From Symmetrospora coprosmae (lineage: Eukaryota; Basidiomycota; Cystobasidiomycetes; Symmetrosporaceae), in NCBI GenBank assembly GCA_008802785.1, contig VUYT01000012.1:434001-498000 (forward strand): a DNA stretch of 64,000 nucleotides. Direction: 5' to 3'. The notes under the pieces were generated by a model. The model searched no databases. It was not told the DNA's origin and was given only the letters and a program-made list of their open reading frames with translations. The translations under genes were made by a program, and so were the position numbers. Shown one piece after another: positions 1 through 11,045 of the stretch (position 1 is its first letter; each line of letters starts with the position of its first letter).

Positions 1-229
1 AGGGGGTCCGAAAGGAAGTGCTTTGGCCAGTTCGGACCGCAAGATCAATGATGGGGATGGCCGGTGAACAACGGTCGTGGACAATGGCGAAACGCATGAT
101 GCTTGCATGCTGGCAGTGGTGACGGACGGCTCTTCACCGATGCAGCCTGTCCAAGGAACGCTTCCTTGCCTTGCCTCGCGCGGGCCCTGATGGGCGGCAG
201 AGGTGCTGCGGAATTCCCGTTCATCATCC
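1..229. other. 3' flank of photolyase gene
   Basis: This is the left edge of the window, beyond the stop codon of the minus-strand photolyase. Short open frames here have no recognisable content. I see no gene in it. Confidence 0.5.
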
Positions 230-2506
230 TCAAAAGCTCAGCTTCTGCTGCTTGATGTGCAGCTTCGCATCGGCAGCCTCCTCCTTGGTCTTGCGCTTGG
301 TGGCAGTTGCTGCGTTCCCTTCATCGATGTCGCCGAAGCTCCTCACGAACGCTTCCGCCGTCCCATCCAGAACCTTCGGGTCGTCGCCATGGAGGTTGGC
401 CGCATACGCCCGCTTGATCTTGGCTACCGACGTGGCCTTGCTCTCCTTGTCGTCGACTATAGGCGCAGGGTAATGCTCCCCGATGATGCAGCCCGCCTTC
501 TTCTGCACAGCGATAGGTGCAGTCCAAGGCGAGTAGATGTACTTGTCGGGCATGTCCTTGAGTTCCGGAACGTATGCTCGAATGAAGTCGCCCTTCTTGT
601 CACTCTTCTGGCCGAACGTGATCGGGCTGTACGTTCGGTAGTACTGGTCTGCGGGTGAGCAAAGCCGGCGGAATTAGTAAAGGGTCGGACAACACGGCTT
701 TGGCACGCACTGAAGAAAGCGCTTGTAGACAGCCACATCCAATTGGCAGAGTTGCTGGCAGGATCCCAGTCGACCAGCCAAGAATCGAACACCTCGGCCC
801 CTCTCTCCCACGAAATGTACAGCTGGCGGGTCAGGAAACATGCAACGCTGTGCCGGCCTGCATCGAGCACAATAGTATCAGCGTCTTCCTACAATTATCA
901 TGTATAGACCGATGCTGACCGAGATGATGGATCCATCCGTCGTGCTTCAGCTTCCGCATTTGAGCGTCTATCCAAGGATACCCGGTCCGACCAAATTTCC
1001 AGGCCAGGAAGCGTTGGTGCGCAGCTTCATTGCTCTCGTCGATCTTCAGCTCAGTGAGAACGTTTCCTTTTTCGTCGTGCTGATTCCTAAGATCCCAGTC
1101 GATGAATCGGCAGATAGGGTTTCCGCGGATCTCCTGGAAGTTGGCTGTCCCCGACTGGGCGCAATGGAAGAAGTCACGGAACATGATTTGTCCTATGAGA
1201 CTGACGGGTGGCTCCGAGTGAGGCCCTTTGCTTTCCTTGATGAGATTCATGATCCGCCAATAGAACGTCCGCATTGACAGACATCCAAACTTGAAATGGC
1301 CGGAAAGGAGAGTTGTCTCTGCCTTGTCGCCTATGGCGGCTGGACTTGTCTTGGGCTTCTCGAAACGTAGAGCCTCGTCCTTCCTCTTCGTAAACCACTC
1401 TTCCAGAATCTCGAGAGCTCTCGTTTCACCGCCGCGAATGAAACTTGTGGCCGGCTGCATCGCCAGCTCTTCCATTGTCGGTACGCCGAACTTGCCGTCT
1501 GGTCCGGCCATGCTTTCGTACGTAAAGTCCTTCTTTCCGTCCTCTCTGTGCTCGTAGTTAACGTCTCGAGCGCGGAAGGACTGCACTTCTGGCGCCTGTC
1601 CTTCGAGAGCCGTCGTAAAGTCGAGCTCCCCCGGCGGAGGTAGAGTTTCCGGTGTGTCAAGCGGACGCGGAGGTCTGCCAAGAATCGAAACAGCCTTCTG
1701 GTACTGAGCATATGTCATGGGTGTCTTGCCGTTGTTGGCCTTGATGGCCTCTTTGCCCTCCCATAGAGTATGTCCGTGGACAGCCAGGACGTGGACGCCA
1801 GCCTCTTCAGCAATGCGCATGACCTCCGCGTCGCGTGCCACCGAATATGCATCATCGTCTTTCTCGAATGTCAGGTGGGTAATGTTGCACGCAGCGAAGA
1901 ATAGCGTCAGGACTTCCATAGGCGAACCGCGGAGAACGAAAAGTTGAGAGGCTGGCTGAAGCCTTGTGATCGTCTCCGAGACATCGTTCATGCTCTGTTG
2001 TGAGGATGTCAAGAGATCAGTCGGACTACATCACGCGAATGACAGGATGGCTTGCATACGTCGAGCAGGAACTGCCAGCGATTCGGCCCAACCTGGGAAA
2101 ACGAGCCATCAGCGAGAATGACTCCGTCAGCAGAGATCATTGGTAGCATACCCGGGTGCAGTAGATATATTCTGGGTCCCAGCACCACTGACGAAGGCCG
2201 GTTAATGACAGTATCAGCGTGCGCACTGGAGCTAGTATGGAGTCGGTGGCGAGCTCACAATCGGGTAGAACGCTTCCACATCTCCTATATCGAGGCCAGC
2301 TTTAAGAGCGGGGTTATCGTGTAGGCGAAGACTGACGAAGAGTGTCAGTCGGCGCGGCCTTTCGATGCAGCTTTCAATATCGAGCCGGTTGTCCCCTCAC
2401 TCTGTCCGGAACCTGCCCGATGCGCCCGAAAGATCCGATACTCAGCTCCGCCTCACATTGTATGGCACCGCTCGGAACAGGCTCACCAGTGCGCGACTCG
2501 AGCCAT
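230..2506 (-). CDS. (6-4) photolyase / animal-type cryptochrome
   Basis: FAD-binding blue-light protein that repairs UV photoproducts in DNA or signals light. The spliced product carries the N-terminal LRLHDNPAL motif, then [11 protein letters not shown], the Rossmann-side segment [10 protein letters not shown], and the C-terminal FAD pocket: [55 protein letters not shown] and [11 protein letters not shown]. The HHLGRH segment holds the two histidines used by (6-4) photolyases; this and the WDP..N.ANWMWLS block place it in the (6-4)/animal cryptochrome group rather than CPD class II or DASH. About seven exons are needed; introns end at about 2329, 2090, 1990, 855 and 660. The ATG at 2506 is chosen because MARVAH reads through a GTGAGC donor into LRLHDNP, but the usual WFR segment before it is missing, so exon 1 is the weak point. 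The C-terminus is a charged tail with a KRKTKEE stretch that could act in nuclear import. Whether it is an enzyme or a photoreceptor cannot be read from sequence. Confidence 0.88.
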
Positions 2507-2770
2507 TGCGAGCGAGTCCACGTGAGTGAGCGTGGATGGTGTTGGAGCGCAATCAACCGCCTGCCTTCCCGATCTGACCCTGCCCGCACGCGCACGTGCG
2601 TCAATGCCATCTTCCGCAGCGACTCTTCTGCTCTCACTGCTTTATTGTGGTATCCAGATTCAAGAAGTGCCATGCAGTATTGGGCGCTCGCACAGGCTTG
2701 ACAAGACACTCTGCTACATCGTACATCAACATGGGAGTGCGGAATCTGCGGACAGCATGACGGGACCGGG

Positions 2771-5456
2771 CTACATTCGCAGGACGCTTGGCATATTGAA
2801 GCCGGTATTAAGCAGGCTCTGCTCGACCGCTATGGAGAGGGGAACAAGTGTCAGTATGGATGGACACCCACGACATGCGCAATGCGCAGACCTACGCAAT
2901 CGGCTAAAGATGGACGGAAACTCGGGCTCTGCGTCTGGCGGCCGGCGCTTGATGCCTTCCATCTGCGCGACCAATGAGGCTGTTCAGCCTTTGTGTACCT
3001 GTGGAGACTAGTCATGCGACTTACAATCTCTTTGACATCCGATTTGTCGAGATCGGCCCGTGCTCGCAACAGTGTCTCCACGAACGGCACAGTTGCTGCT
3101 GACCCGTACCTTTGCGCGAAAGGGTGATAATCCAAGCTAAACATGGTCTTACTGGCCGACAGAATGCGAATCACATCGTCGAGCTGTTGGGCATCAGGAA
3201 GTCAGAATATAGTCATGCAGCCAATGTTTGGCGGTGGCCTGGCGTACCGGCTCAAAGTACGTCTCTAACTCAGATGGTGGCTTGTACTGCGCAAAGAAGT
3301 CGAAGCTCTTCTTCACCTCCTCCCGCATCTTGTTCGTCGCAGCGGGCGTCTTGAGCTTGGTCGCTTTGCGAAGGGCAGACAAGTAGGTAATGAGAAAGGT
3401 ATCGACGATGTCGTCGACCAGGAGGTCAAACAGTGACGGGGAGAGTCGGGCCCGGAAATCGCCCATATAGTCCGAGATTGTTTCGACGATCTGGAAGATG
3501 GGATCCTCTGAAAGCCACGACTGGCTGAAGAGGACACGGACCGCAGGCTTGATGTCATTGAAGATGGTATCGATGAGGATCTGGATGCATCGCTTGGCCA
3601 CATCAAGATAGCCGTCCATGGCATCGTTGAGCTTATCTGCTATCGGCCCTTTGTACTTGTCCGAAACGAGCTGCTCCAATCGCGTCGAGAGCGTCTCGGT
3701 GAAGTCGGCCGATTTGACCTGATCGTTTGCTAGCGCCATGAGGTACTCGTCGAGTCCGCCTGCAACCTCGTCCGGACGGGCGATTCTCCGCGAGAACTCT
3801 AGGTCGATGACCTTGAGCCAGGTGGTTTGCGTGTGTCGCATGACTGCGTTGAACTCTTCCACCACGCGGGTCACGACGGATCCCTGGTTGGAGTCCAGCG
3901 CAAGATCGGTCTGCTGGTTGATCACTGCAATAGGAAGCAGCGTCAGACCTCGCGAAGACCGTGTGGTCGCTAGCCGACGGGCGAAGTCGCTTACTCTGGA
4001 ACATGATTGGCGCTCCAGCCATTAGGTACTGCCCGTCCGCATCTACGTCCGGTTCTGCCTCTCGTGCGGTAAAGTCCTTGATCTCCGTCTTCATCAAGTT
4101 GGCGGTCCACTCATCGAGCTTCTTTCTGACCAGCCCAACGTAGTCATCCAGCAGATCTCCCTCCTTCCCGTCCAATAGCTTTGGCTCGATGAGCTCCGGT
4201 GGAATCTCCAGCTCCTTGGTCATGTTCTTGTGGTACTCCTTGCAGAACTGCGCGAGGTAGAGCAGGGAAGCGGCCTCCGGCTCTGCCTCAACGATTGTCC
4301 GCACAAAATCGTAGAGCGACTTGTGATACGCCTTGACGAATTGCGAGTAGATCTTCCAGTCTGGTGGGAAGCAGGCAGCGAGCTGATCCTCCACCAGGAC
4401 GAGGTCCTCGTAGAACCAGTCAAGGGAACTGAAGAACTGAGCGCTATCACCCTTCATCTTGATGTGCTGCTCGTGAAGGCGTGTCTTTGCCGTATTGCGG
4501 ATGGCTTCCATCACTTTGGCCCGGTAATGCTTAATCTGCCGCGTCTCTGCTTCCCCGGTCTTGAAGCGGGAGGCCATCTCCTTGTTCTGCTTCTTGACCA
4601 GCCGAATGGCAATCGCCTTCTGGTCCTTCAATCCTTCGAGCTCGGCAATCTTTGCTATCTTGACGGCTACTCCCGGATGTCCCGCGCGAGCAATCTGGAC
4701 CAGACTGCCCGCCAGGTTGGCATAGTGCTCGTCAAAGGCTTTTAGGAGAGCATTGAGCCGCTCAAAGTACCGCTCGAGCGTCGCTCTGGACTCTGGCGTG
4801 GCCTTCTTGGCTTGGTGGATTGTCTCGTTCCGGAACGTCTCGAGCTGCGTCAGGTGGAAGTGGATGACGAGGAGATTGGGGGCGGAACCAAGCGGTTTGA
4901 CGGCGTCCTGCGCGAGCATCCCTTCGAGCCACGAGATCTTGTCGTACATGTTGCGCAGACTGTCTACCATTTCGAGCGTCTTGACGAACTGGCGGTGCAC
5001 GCGCGAGACCTGGTGGGACGAGGTGGAGGAAACCGGGCGTGCATGAGCGCGATGCCGGCCGACGCTGGCGACTCTAAGCGGTAGCATCAGGAGCATCCTC
5101 CTCCCACCTGGCTGATCTTGCTGAATCCTTCGATGTTCGTCTTGGGATCCTCGCACAGCCGTTCAACGTTGACCATCTCCTCCCGGATCCTCGTGACCGA
5201 GACTCTGGTGTCCCTGAGCTTGAGCAGGCCATCCCTCGTTGCATCCAGCTGGTCCTTGGCTCCACTCTTGAGCTTTGCTTCGATACTCGCACGCTCAGCT
5301 GCCAGCTTCTTGCGGATGTTGGCTATCTTTGCGATGTCGTCGCCGCTTCGCAGGTACTGCCATTGCCCGCACAGCTTCAGCGGGCGAACCGTGTCTCTAG
5401 CCCAACCGGAGGCTCACCTCGCTGACAGCGGCCGCAGCAGAATGCTGCGACGCCAT
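2771..5456 (-). CDS. SEC6: Exocyst complex subunit Sec6
   Basis: Sec6 is a core exocyst subunit that tethers secretory vesicles to the plasma membrane and binds SNARE proteins. The ATG at 5456 starts MASQHSAAAAVSE, followed by an intron and an N-terminal coiled coil (AKIANIRKKLAAERASIE). The long body contains family blocks such as WFYEDLVLVEDQL, CFPPDWKIYSQFVKAYH and LPEP-like acidic linkers, then the helical-bundle C-terminal half with TWLKVIDLEF, FNDIKPAVRVLFSQSW and DIVDTFLITYLSAL. A 61-base intron follows ETYFEP, and the next exon starts LDDVIRILSASKTMFSLDY. The last junction is uncertain: a 26-base intron would give an early stop near 2984, but a 62-base intron fits the local intron size and gives the tail PDAEPEFPSIFSRLRR, which resembles the family's EPTIFS-type end; the stop would then be at 2771. 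Roughly 760 residues, normal for the family. Upstream neighbour photolyase starts only about 265 bases past its end. Confidence 0.9.
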
Positions 5457-5739
5457 CTTGATCCAAGCGAGTTGCGCTCGTCCAAGGCGGTGCTCGTCTT
5501 ACTGACGAAGTCAGAAGGGCAAGGGCACGCGAAGTCGCGCTGCGGGAAGCGGAGACCCCCAGGCCGCCTTGTCTAAAAGCGCCATCGGAACACAAGAGAG
5601 AGTCGACGTTTTGAAGCTCTGACTAGACTGACACAGCTAACGGACAGAGGGCGTATGCTACATGGACTTGATGGCACTTGAGCGAGGCAGTCGCCGCCCT
5701 ACGACGCGACCCACCTTACACCCGCACCCGCACCTGCAC

Positions 5740-7226
5740 CTAATAACTCCCGTTTCCTGCATCTGCCTTCCCCTCTGCAACAGCTTGACCTCCCACCTCG
5801 CCTATGCCCTGCTCCGTAGCTGCCCACTCTTCGTGCAGGGTCTGGGTTGTCCTCCAGATTGGCGGGGCTGGCCAGTCTGACGAGAAGCTATCTTTCACTC
5901 GGCTACCCGAACCAAGTCCTTCGATGGAAACCTCAAAAAGCTGTGCGGGCGGGTGCCTCATGTCACGGGAGAGACCGAGCCCAGTACAGCTGGGAGCAAG
6001 CTTCGTTGCTTCGTGCTGCTGCTGGCCGCTCTCGACGCAGACGTCGTCTGTCTTTCGGTAAGGCATATCTGGCAGCCACCCATGGATGCGTTGCCGTCCG
6101 AGCGAATCTGGCTGTTCCGCTGCTTCTAGCGATGTTCCGACCATCTTCGGAACGCCAGCCATGCTCCGGAGTGAGGCCTCGATGCAGTAGACAAAGGACA
6201 AAATGTAGAGCGAAGGTATGTAGGCAGTAAAGGCGTTGACCAGCTGGTATGACAGGAAACAGGGCATTGGGTGAAAGTAGAGGCACAGTGTGTTAGTGTG
6301 GCCCTGGTTGCGAGGAAGCCATGGTTTTGGAAAAAGGGGGCGGTATGGGAACGTACGAAACCGGCGTCCCAGTCAGGATTCGTTCTCGATGTGACGGCAA
6401 GGATGGTTGCACTGACAGCAGATGCCAAGAACGGAAGGGCGCAGGTTCCGAAGGCAACGCGGATGAGCGATTCGAGCAGGTAGTCGGTCTTGACGGTGCT
6501 CTTCTTTCCAGCCCGGTAGCGTGCGAGATTGGTGCACAAGACGGCGGTGATCAAGAGATCTACGATGACGTTCGACCACGACCAGATCTGTGCAGAGTAG
6601 AAGATCATCCCGCCGGCGATAATGCCTCGAGCGAAAAGGACTGTGGTACAGGCGAGGCGTACGGTCAGCGAGAGGTGGTCAGAATCTGGCGGCATAGAAC
6701 CGACGCACTCTCAGAGATGGTCCCGCAGGCTGCGGTGCCTAGGCTCGCAGATATGCCAATCGCCATGACGCATGTGAAGATCCGATGGCCCCCGATAATC
6801 TTGGAGCAGCGGATAGCCATGAAGGTCTGGGTGAATGCGCTGGTAAGACCGTAAGAGATGGGAAGGAGGAAGTCGGGAGTGCGGAAGGATCGCATGACAG
6901 CGAGAGTGCGCTCTTGCGATATGAGGTAAAGCGATAGTTCCCATTGAGTGGCGAACGTTACGAACAGGTTGGATAGTACTGCGAGGGCCAGGAGAGTGCG
7001 ACACTGGGATATACCGCGAGGTCGAGGAGCGCTTCGGTACAGCCAGGGCAAGGCGCGAGTGGTTGCAACGCCTGCGAGGAAGATCTGCAGACCCCTGCGA
7101 CATCTGGGGTTGTCAGTCGGATGAGCTGTCTGGGCTTAGCCACTGAGAGCCTCACCATCCCAGCGCAGACGGGATGAGGATGCGGTTGACAGAGGCCTGA
7201 GGCGCCAGCATGCCTGGCTCGTCCAT
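5740..7226 (-). CDS. DUF6534-type seven-helix membrane protein
   Basis: Predicted multi-span membrane protein of the DUF6534 family, common in basidiomycetes and without known function. The ATG at 7226 gives MDEPGMLAPQASVNRILIPS and an intron with a GTGAGG donor. Hydrophobic segments then follow in order: ALAVLSNLFVTFATQWELSL, LPISYGLTSAFTQTFMAIRC, IFTCVMAIGISASLGTAACG, FARGIIAGGMIFYSAQIWSW, and the diagnostic block VIVDLLITAVLCTNLARYRA followed by KTDYLLESLIRVAFGTCALP and YQLVNAFTAYIPSLYILSFV. That block (short loop Arg-Tyr-Arg-Ala-Gly-Lys, then a Leu-rich helix) is the reason for the family call. The last ~130 residues are polar and likely cytosolic. About four exons. It could be read as a generic 7-TM receptor, but no G-protein-coupled receptor signature is visible. 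Confidence 0.75.
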
Positions 7227-8051
7227 TCTAAGACTCGGAGCTCCAGGGTGACAAGCCTCCGCTGAACCGGTTTACGGAGAGCTGGAGCGAATCGAGGGAT
7301 AGAAAGGAGTGTGAGGGCTGCGCTGCAGGTGGCAGCTCAGAACATGTCTGTTGCTGGTGGCAGGCAGAGAAATTTCCGAGTCTGCTGTCAGAAGGAAGAA
7401 AGCCTCTCAACCCGGATTGCGATAGATGAGGTCGGGGTAAGCTCTGTTTTCCGGCCACGTGGCGCTGGACAGAGCGAAGCGGAGCTTTTTTGACAGGTCG
7501 ACGGCGATCACTCCTTGCACGACAAGCGAGTATCACAGGCAGCTGTGCAGTACTGCACCATGCTGCTTCCATGCCCTTGTACAGTCGCCGTGGTGCCAGT
7601 ACATGCACGGCAGGTCTCGACGAGGAGGGAGCGGAACATGCGATTGCTGATCTAAGCAGCCCGGCCTGCTGCGGCGATAAGAGCCGGAGGCGTGACGCGG
7701 CTGAACGGCAGCTGGAGCCAGCGTCCGACAGACTTGAGGCAGAGCTGCCTGCTTTTTCTTCTGCTCATCGACAGCATCCTTCTACGTCGCTCAGCATTCA
7801 CTCACACTGTCTCAGTTGTTGAACCAGCGCATTTGCCCTGCCCGCACCCATCGCCAAAGCTGTCCGGCCTGCGTCACCTCGGACGCCAGATCGTCATCTC
7901 GAAGTTGTCGCACGGCTCACTCCCCCTTCGCATACGGTACAGCAGCAGTGACAGCATCAGCAGCATAAGCCGCGCCTCTACACGTCAGGCAGCTCAGAGG
8001 CCTCCCACTAGAAGAGACGTTCAGTATCCTTTGTTGAGTCGCAGACCCAGA
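7227..8051. promoter_or_regulatory. Divergent intergenic region, membrane protein / hydrolase
   Basis: About 825 bases between two outward-facing start codons, so it should hold both promoters. Short open frames on both strands show no family motifs and no splice logic. I do not see a clear TATA box or repeat. Confidence 0.4.
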
Positions 8052-9690
8052 ATGGTCGACACGGCGCCACCATCCGTTGCTGGCGATTCCCTCCCTCCGT
8101 TCCTATTTCCCAGCACATGGAAGGTGAGAGCAATCGTTTTGCACGCATGAATTCGACGGCGCTAATCTGCTGCTCCCTGCCCGCAGGCCAGCTTCTCGCA
8201 CTGGTGGAGTTCTTCCGCGACGGACGTGTACCACGCCCAGAGAGCCTTGCTCGAGCGCGGCCTGAAAGGGTCCGGCATCGCCATCAAAGACTACGACACG
8301 GTAGAAGAGGGACGGATCAGTCCAGTCAACGATGAAGGGAGCCCCAGCAGCGCCAGTACACCCACGGGCAAGGTCGCCCACCTCAGGAAGATCGACTTGG
8401 GTGGAGGCCAACATCGGATACTGAACGTCCTGGAGGTCGGACCCGCAGAGAGGAGGAAGGACGAACAGACATTTGTCGTCGTACATGGTGAGTATGCATT
8501 AACCCTGGCAAGGGCGGAAAGGCGGATGGCCTGATCACATTCACCCTGAACAGGCTACGGATCTGCGTGGGGCTTCTACTGGCAGAATCTGAAGGCTCTC
8601 TGTTCAGACAAGTACCCTAATACGCGCTTCTACTTCATGGACATGCTTGGCATGGGCTTGTCGGGCCGCCCGAAATTTCCGAGTATCAAGGTCAAAGGCG
8701 ACCCGCTCAGTCCGGCCAACATTCAATCGCGCGTCGAGCAGGCCGAGTCATTCTTCCTTGACTCTTTCGAGGATTTTGCAAAGAAGGAGCAGCTTTCGAG
8801 CTTCACCATGATGGGTCACTCGCTTGGGGGCTACTTGAGCACGGCGTATGCGCTCAAGTACCCGGAGCGAGTGAAGAAGCTCGTCCTCATCAGTCCCGTC
8901 GGTGTCCCGCGCAGTCCTTACATGGACGACGAGGAGGAGGAAGCCAAAGTGGGGGAGGCGCGCGTGGAACTCGACCATGAGGCGGGAACGGCTGGCGGGA
9001 AGAGCAAGAGCGCCAGCAGCAGCGGCACCTCTACACCCACGAAGACGCGCCCAAAGCCGCCATCTAGCTGGTGGGCCAAGGCCTGGGATGCAAATGTTTC
9101 TCCCTTCGCCGTCGTCCGTCTTTCCACCTTCGCGGGCCCGAAGCTGGTCTCCACCTACGCTCAGCGCCGCTTTGCCACCTTCCCACAAGAAGTGCAAGCC
9201 GAGCTCTTCCCCTATCTATATGGCATCTACAGCGAGAAGGGAAGCGGAGAGTACTGCCTGGCTCACATCCTCTCACCTGGAGCGTATGCCCGCTGGCCGC
9301 TTATCAGCAGATTGGGCAAGCTGAACCCAAAGGTGCCCGTCACTTTCGTGTATGGCCAGAACGACTGGATGGACGTGAAAGGAGGGCGTGCAGCGGCCGA
9401 GCTGCTGCGGAGTCGGCCGAACGTTGCGCCCCAGGTCAGCGATAAGACGCAGGTATATATCAACCCGCACGCTGGACACTGGGTCATGCTAGGTTCGTCC
9501 AGGAGATCGAAACAGGCTGGATCGCAGGAGCGGGCTTGAGCTGACGTTCATCTGTGTCTCCTTCCCTGCTGGCTCTTCTTCGCTGTCACTCATCGATGTC
9601 ACTCATCGACTTGTAGATAACCCCGACGGGATGAACACCATCTTTGAGAGCATCATGAAGGACACCTTGCGGGACCACCCGGTGGCGTAG
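8052..9690 (+). CDS. Alpha/beta hydrolase, CGI-58/ABHD4-5 / Cld1-Ict1 type
   Basis: Lipid-acting hydrolase of the family that includes CGI-58 (ABHD5), yeast Ict1/Ecm18 acyltransferases and the mitochondrial cardiolipin lipase Cld1. The product begins MVDTAPPSVAGDSLPP; intron 1 starts after STWK and the second exon reads SFSHWW. The fold marks follow: TFVVVHGYGSAWGFYWQNL (oxyanion loop HGYG), YFMDMLGMGLSGRP, the nucleophile elbow MMGHSLGGYL, VKKLVLISPVGVP, the acid-bearing VTFVYGQNDWMD, and HAGHWVMLDNPDGMN, where the catalytic His also forms the HxxxxD motif of this family. The nucleophile Ser is present, unlike in mammalian CGI-58 where it is Asn, so lipase activity is plausible. A Ser/Thr/Pro-rich, acidic insert of about 45 residues sits between VGVPRSPY and the lid region. 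Four exons; the last intron contains a perfect 13-base tandem duplication. Which lipid it acts on cannot be told. Confidence 0.85.
9584..9609 (+). repeat. Perfect 13-bp tandem duplication in intron
   Basis: The unit TGTCACTCATCGA occurs twice back to back (9584-9596 and 9597-9609) inside the last intron of the alpha/beta hydrolase, a few bases upstream of its 3' splice site. Confidence 0.9.
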
Positions 9691-11045
9691 ATCCGCAATG
9701 CTTGCCATTCCTTCTGTCACCAGTCGTACCACCTCTGCATGTTGTTGCTGGTGCCCTCCTGTAGCAGTCTAGAGCGTTCCGCATACCTTTCGCATGTGGT
9801 CAATCCGAGCTGGACTGATTGGGGAGACACTCGCTCTCAGCCGCCAGCTGGCTGCATCCTTCGGAAAATGGATGATGGTCAGAGCGACCCTGTGAGAACG
9901 CATCCACAGTATTGTACCGACACTGTTACTGGCAGTGTAGCCCGCGAGCGTGAAGATAGAGTTGGAGTCGTGTCAGCTTCGTGGCGACGTCTGGATCCTG
10001 CGTGCCTGAAATGGAAGGTCGGAAAGTCAGGGCTGATATGAGCCGACAGGGACCGGCGCAGTTCTGCAGGGGGTGGGTCGGGCTCGCCAGGTTGTCAGGA
10101 CCGCAACAAGCTCAGTATGTGCATGGACCCTGTCAGATGGATGGTCAATAATATATCGCTGGCTGTGCAGATTGCTGTAGTTGCTTGTCGGCCCAAACGC
10201 GAGCTGTTCAGTCGGCTTGGATCGTTTGTTGCATCTTGCTCCTCCAATCTCCGCAGCAGCAGCAGCAGCTACACGGGACACTAGTCCAGCATGCCATTCA
10301 GCAGTCTCATGTCCTCTGAGCTTCGGGCCACGCTCCGCCCCAGCGTAGAAGAGCAGCGGCTGATGCCCCTCGACATTGCCGGGGCTCGCTTCATTCGGCG
10401 GAGCAGCAGCTCTGGGGATGTTCGCAAGGGCAAGGGCAAGGATGGAGATGGCAGTGACGGGGCGTATCTGTTCATCCAGCACCATGTTGACAGCTTTACA
10501 GGTGAGCTCGAAGCGTGAAGGGAGCTTCTTTTGGTGATGGTTCGGGCGAGTGAGAGGGGCGCCCGGTACTGAACAAGCTCGCTTCTGTGGTCTGCCCTGT
10601 GCCTTCTCCATCGAGTCGAGCAGGAGCACAACCGATACCGGTGCGGCCCACTCTATCCCACCGCGCATCATTCGAGGAGGACAGACGTAGCAGCAAGCAG
10701 GCATTGTTGCCAGAGCTCGAGCTCCTTTCGACGTCGCTGCCGGTAGCCGGTCCGAGCCTCCTTGCCCGAGCCGCGCCGCAGGAGGAGGGCAAGGAGACGC
10801 AGGAGGAGCTGCTGCTCCGAGTCGATAGAGCAGGGCATCACTGGCGACTTCAGCCGCACTGCAGACAGCTCAGCACCATCGTCTCGTGCATCGAGCCCGA
10901 GCCTGAGCTGGAGTTCCCTATAGATCTGGCTCTGCCGCGTCCAGCTTCGACCGCGAGCAGCAGCAGCAGTGACAGCGCGACGGCCTACAGCAGCAGCGAG
11001 TACAACGAGGAACACAACGAGAGCGACAGCAGCAGCAGCATTGGG
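9691..11045. promoter_or_regulatory. Leader/promoter region of the PAK kinase gene
   Basis: About 1.35 kb between the hydrolase stop and the first in-frame ATG of the kinase. It contains a 75-codon open frame on the plus strand (10291-10518, ATG start) that ends next to a strong GTGAGC donor at about 10501, so it could be an upstream ORF or a first exon. The kinase frame itself is open from about 10587 without an ATG before 11046. CAG/AGC trinucleotide runs occur at about 10254-10270 and 10962-11040. No TATA box stands out. Confidence 0.4.

Noticed and set aside
2985-3030. 26-base intron giving an earlier SEC6 stop
   Set aside because: Other introns here are about 55-90 bases; a 62-base alternative gives a more family-like C-terminus.
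10027-10704. 225-codon minus-strand frame upstream of PAK
   Set aside because: No family motif and no splice support; it overlaps the PAK leader and reads as composition-driven.
10254-11040. CAG/AGC runs as a possible microsatellite array
   Set aside because: Runs are short, interrupted and partly coding for Ser or Gln; only the (CAG)8 at 13411 is kept.
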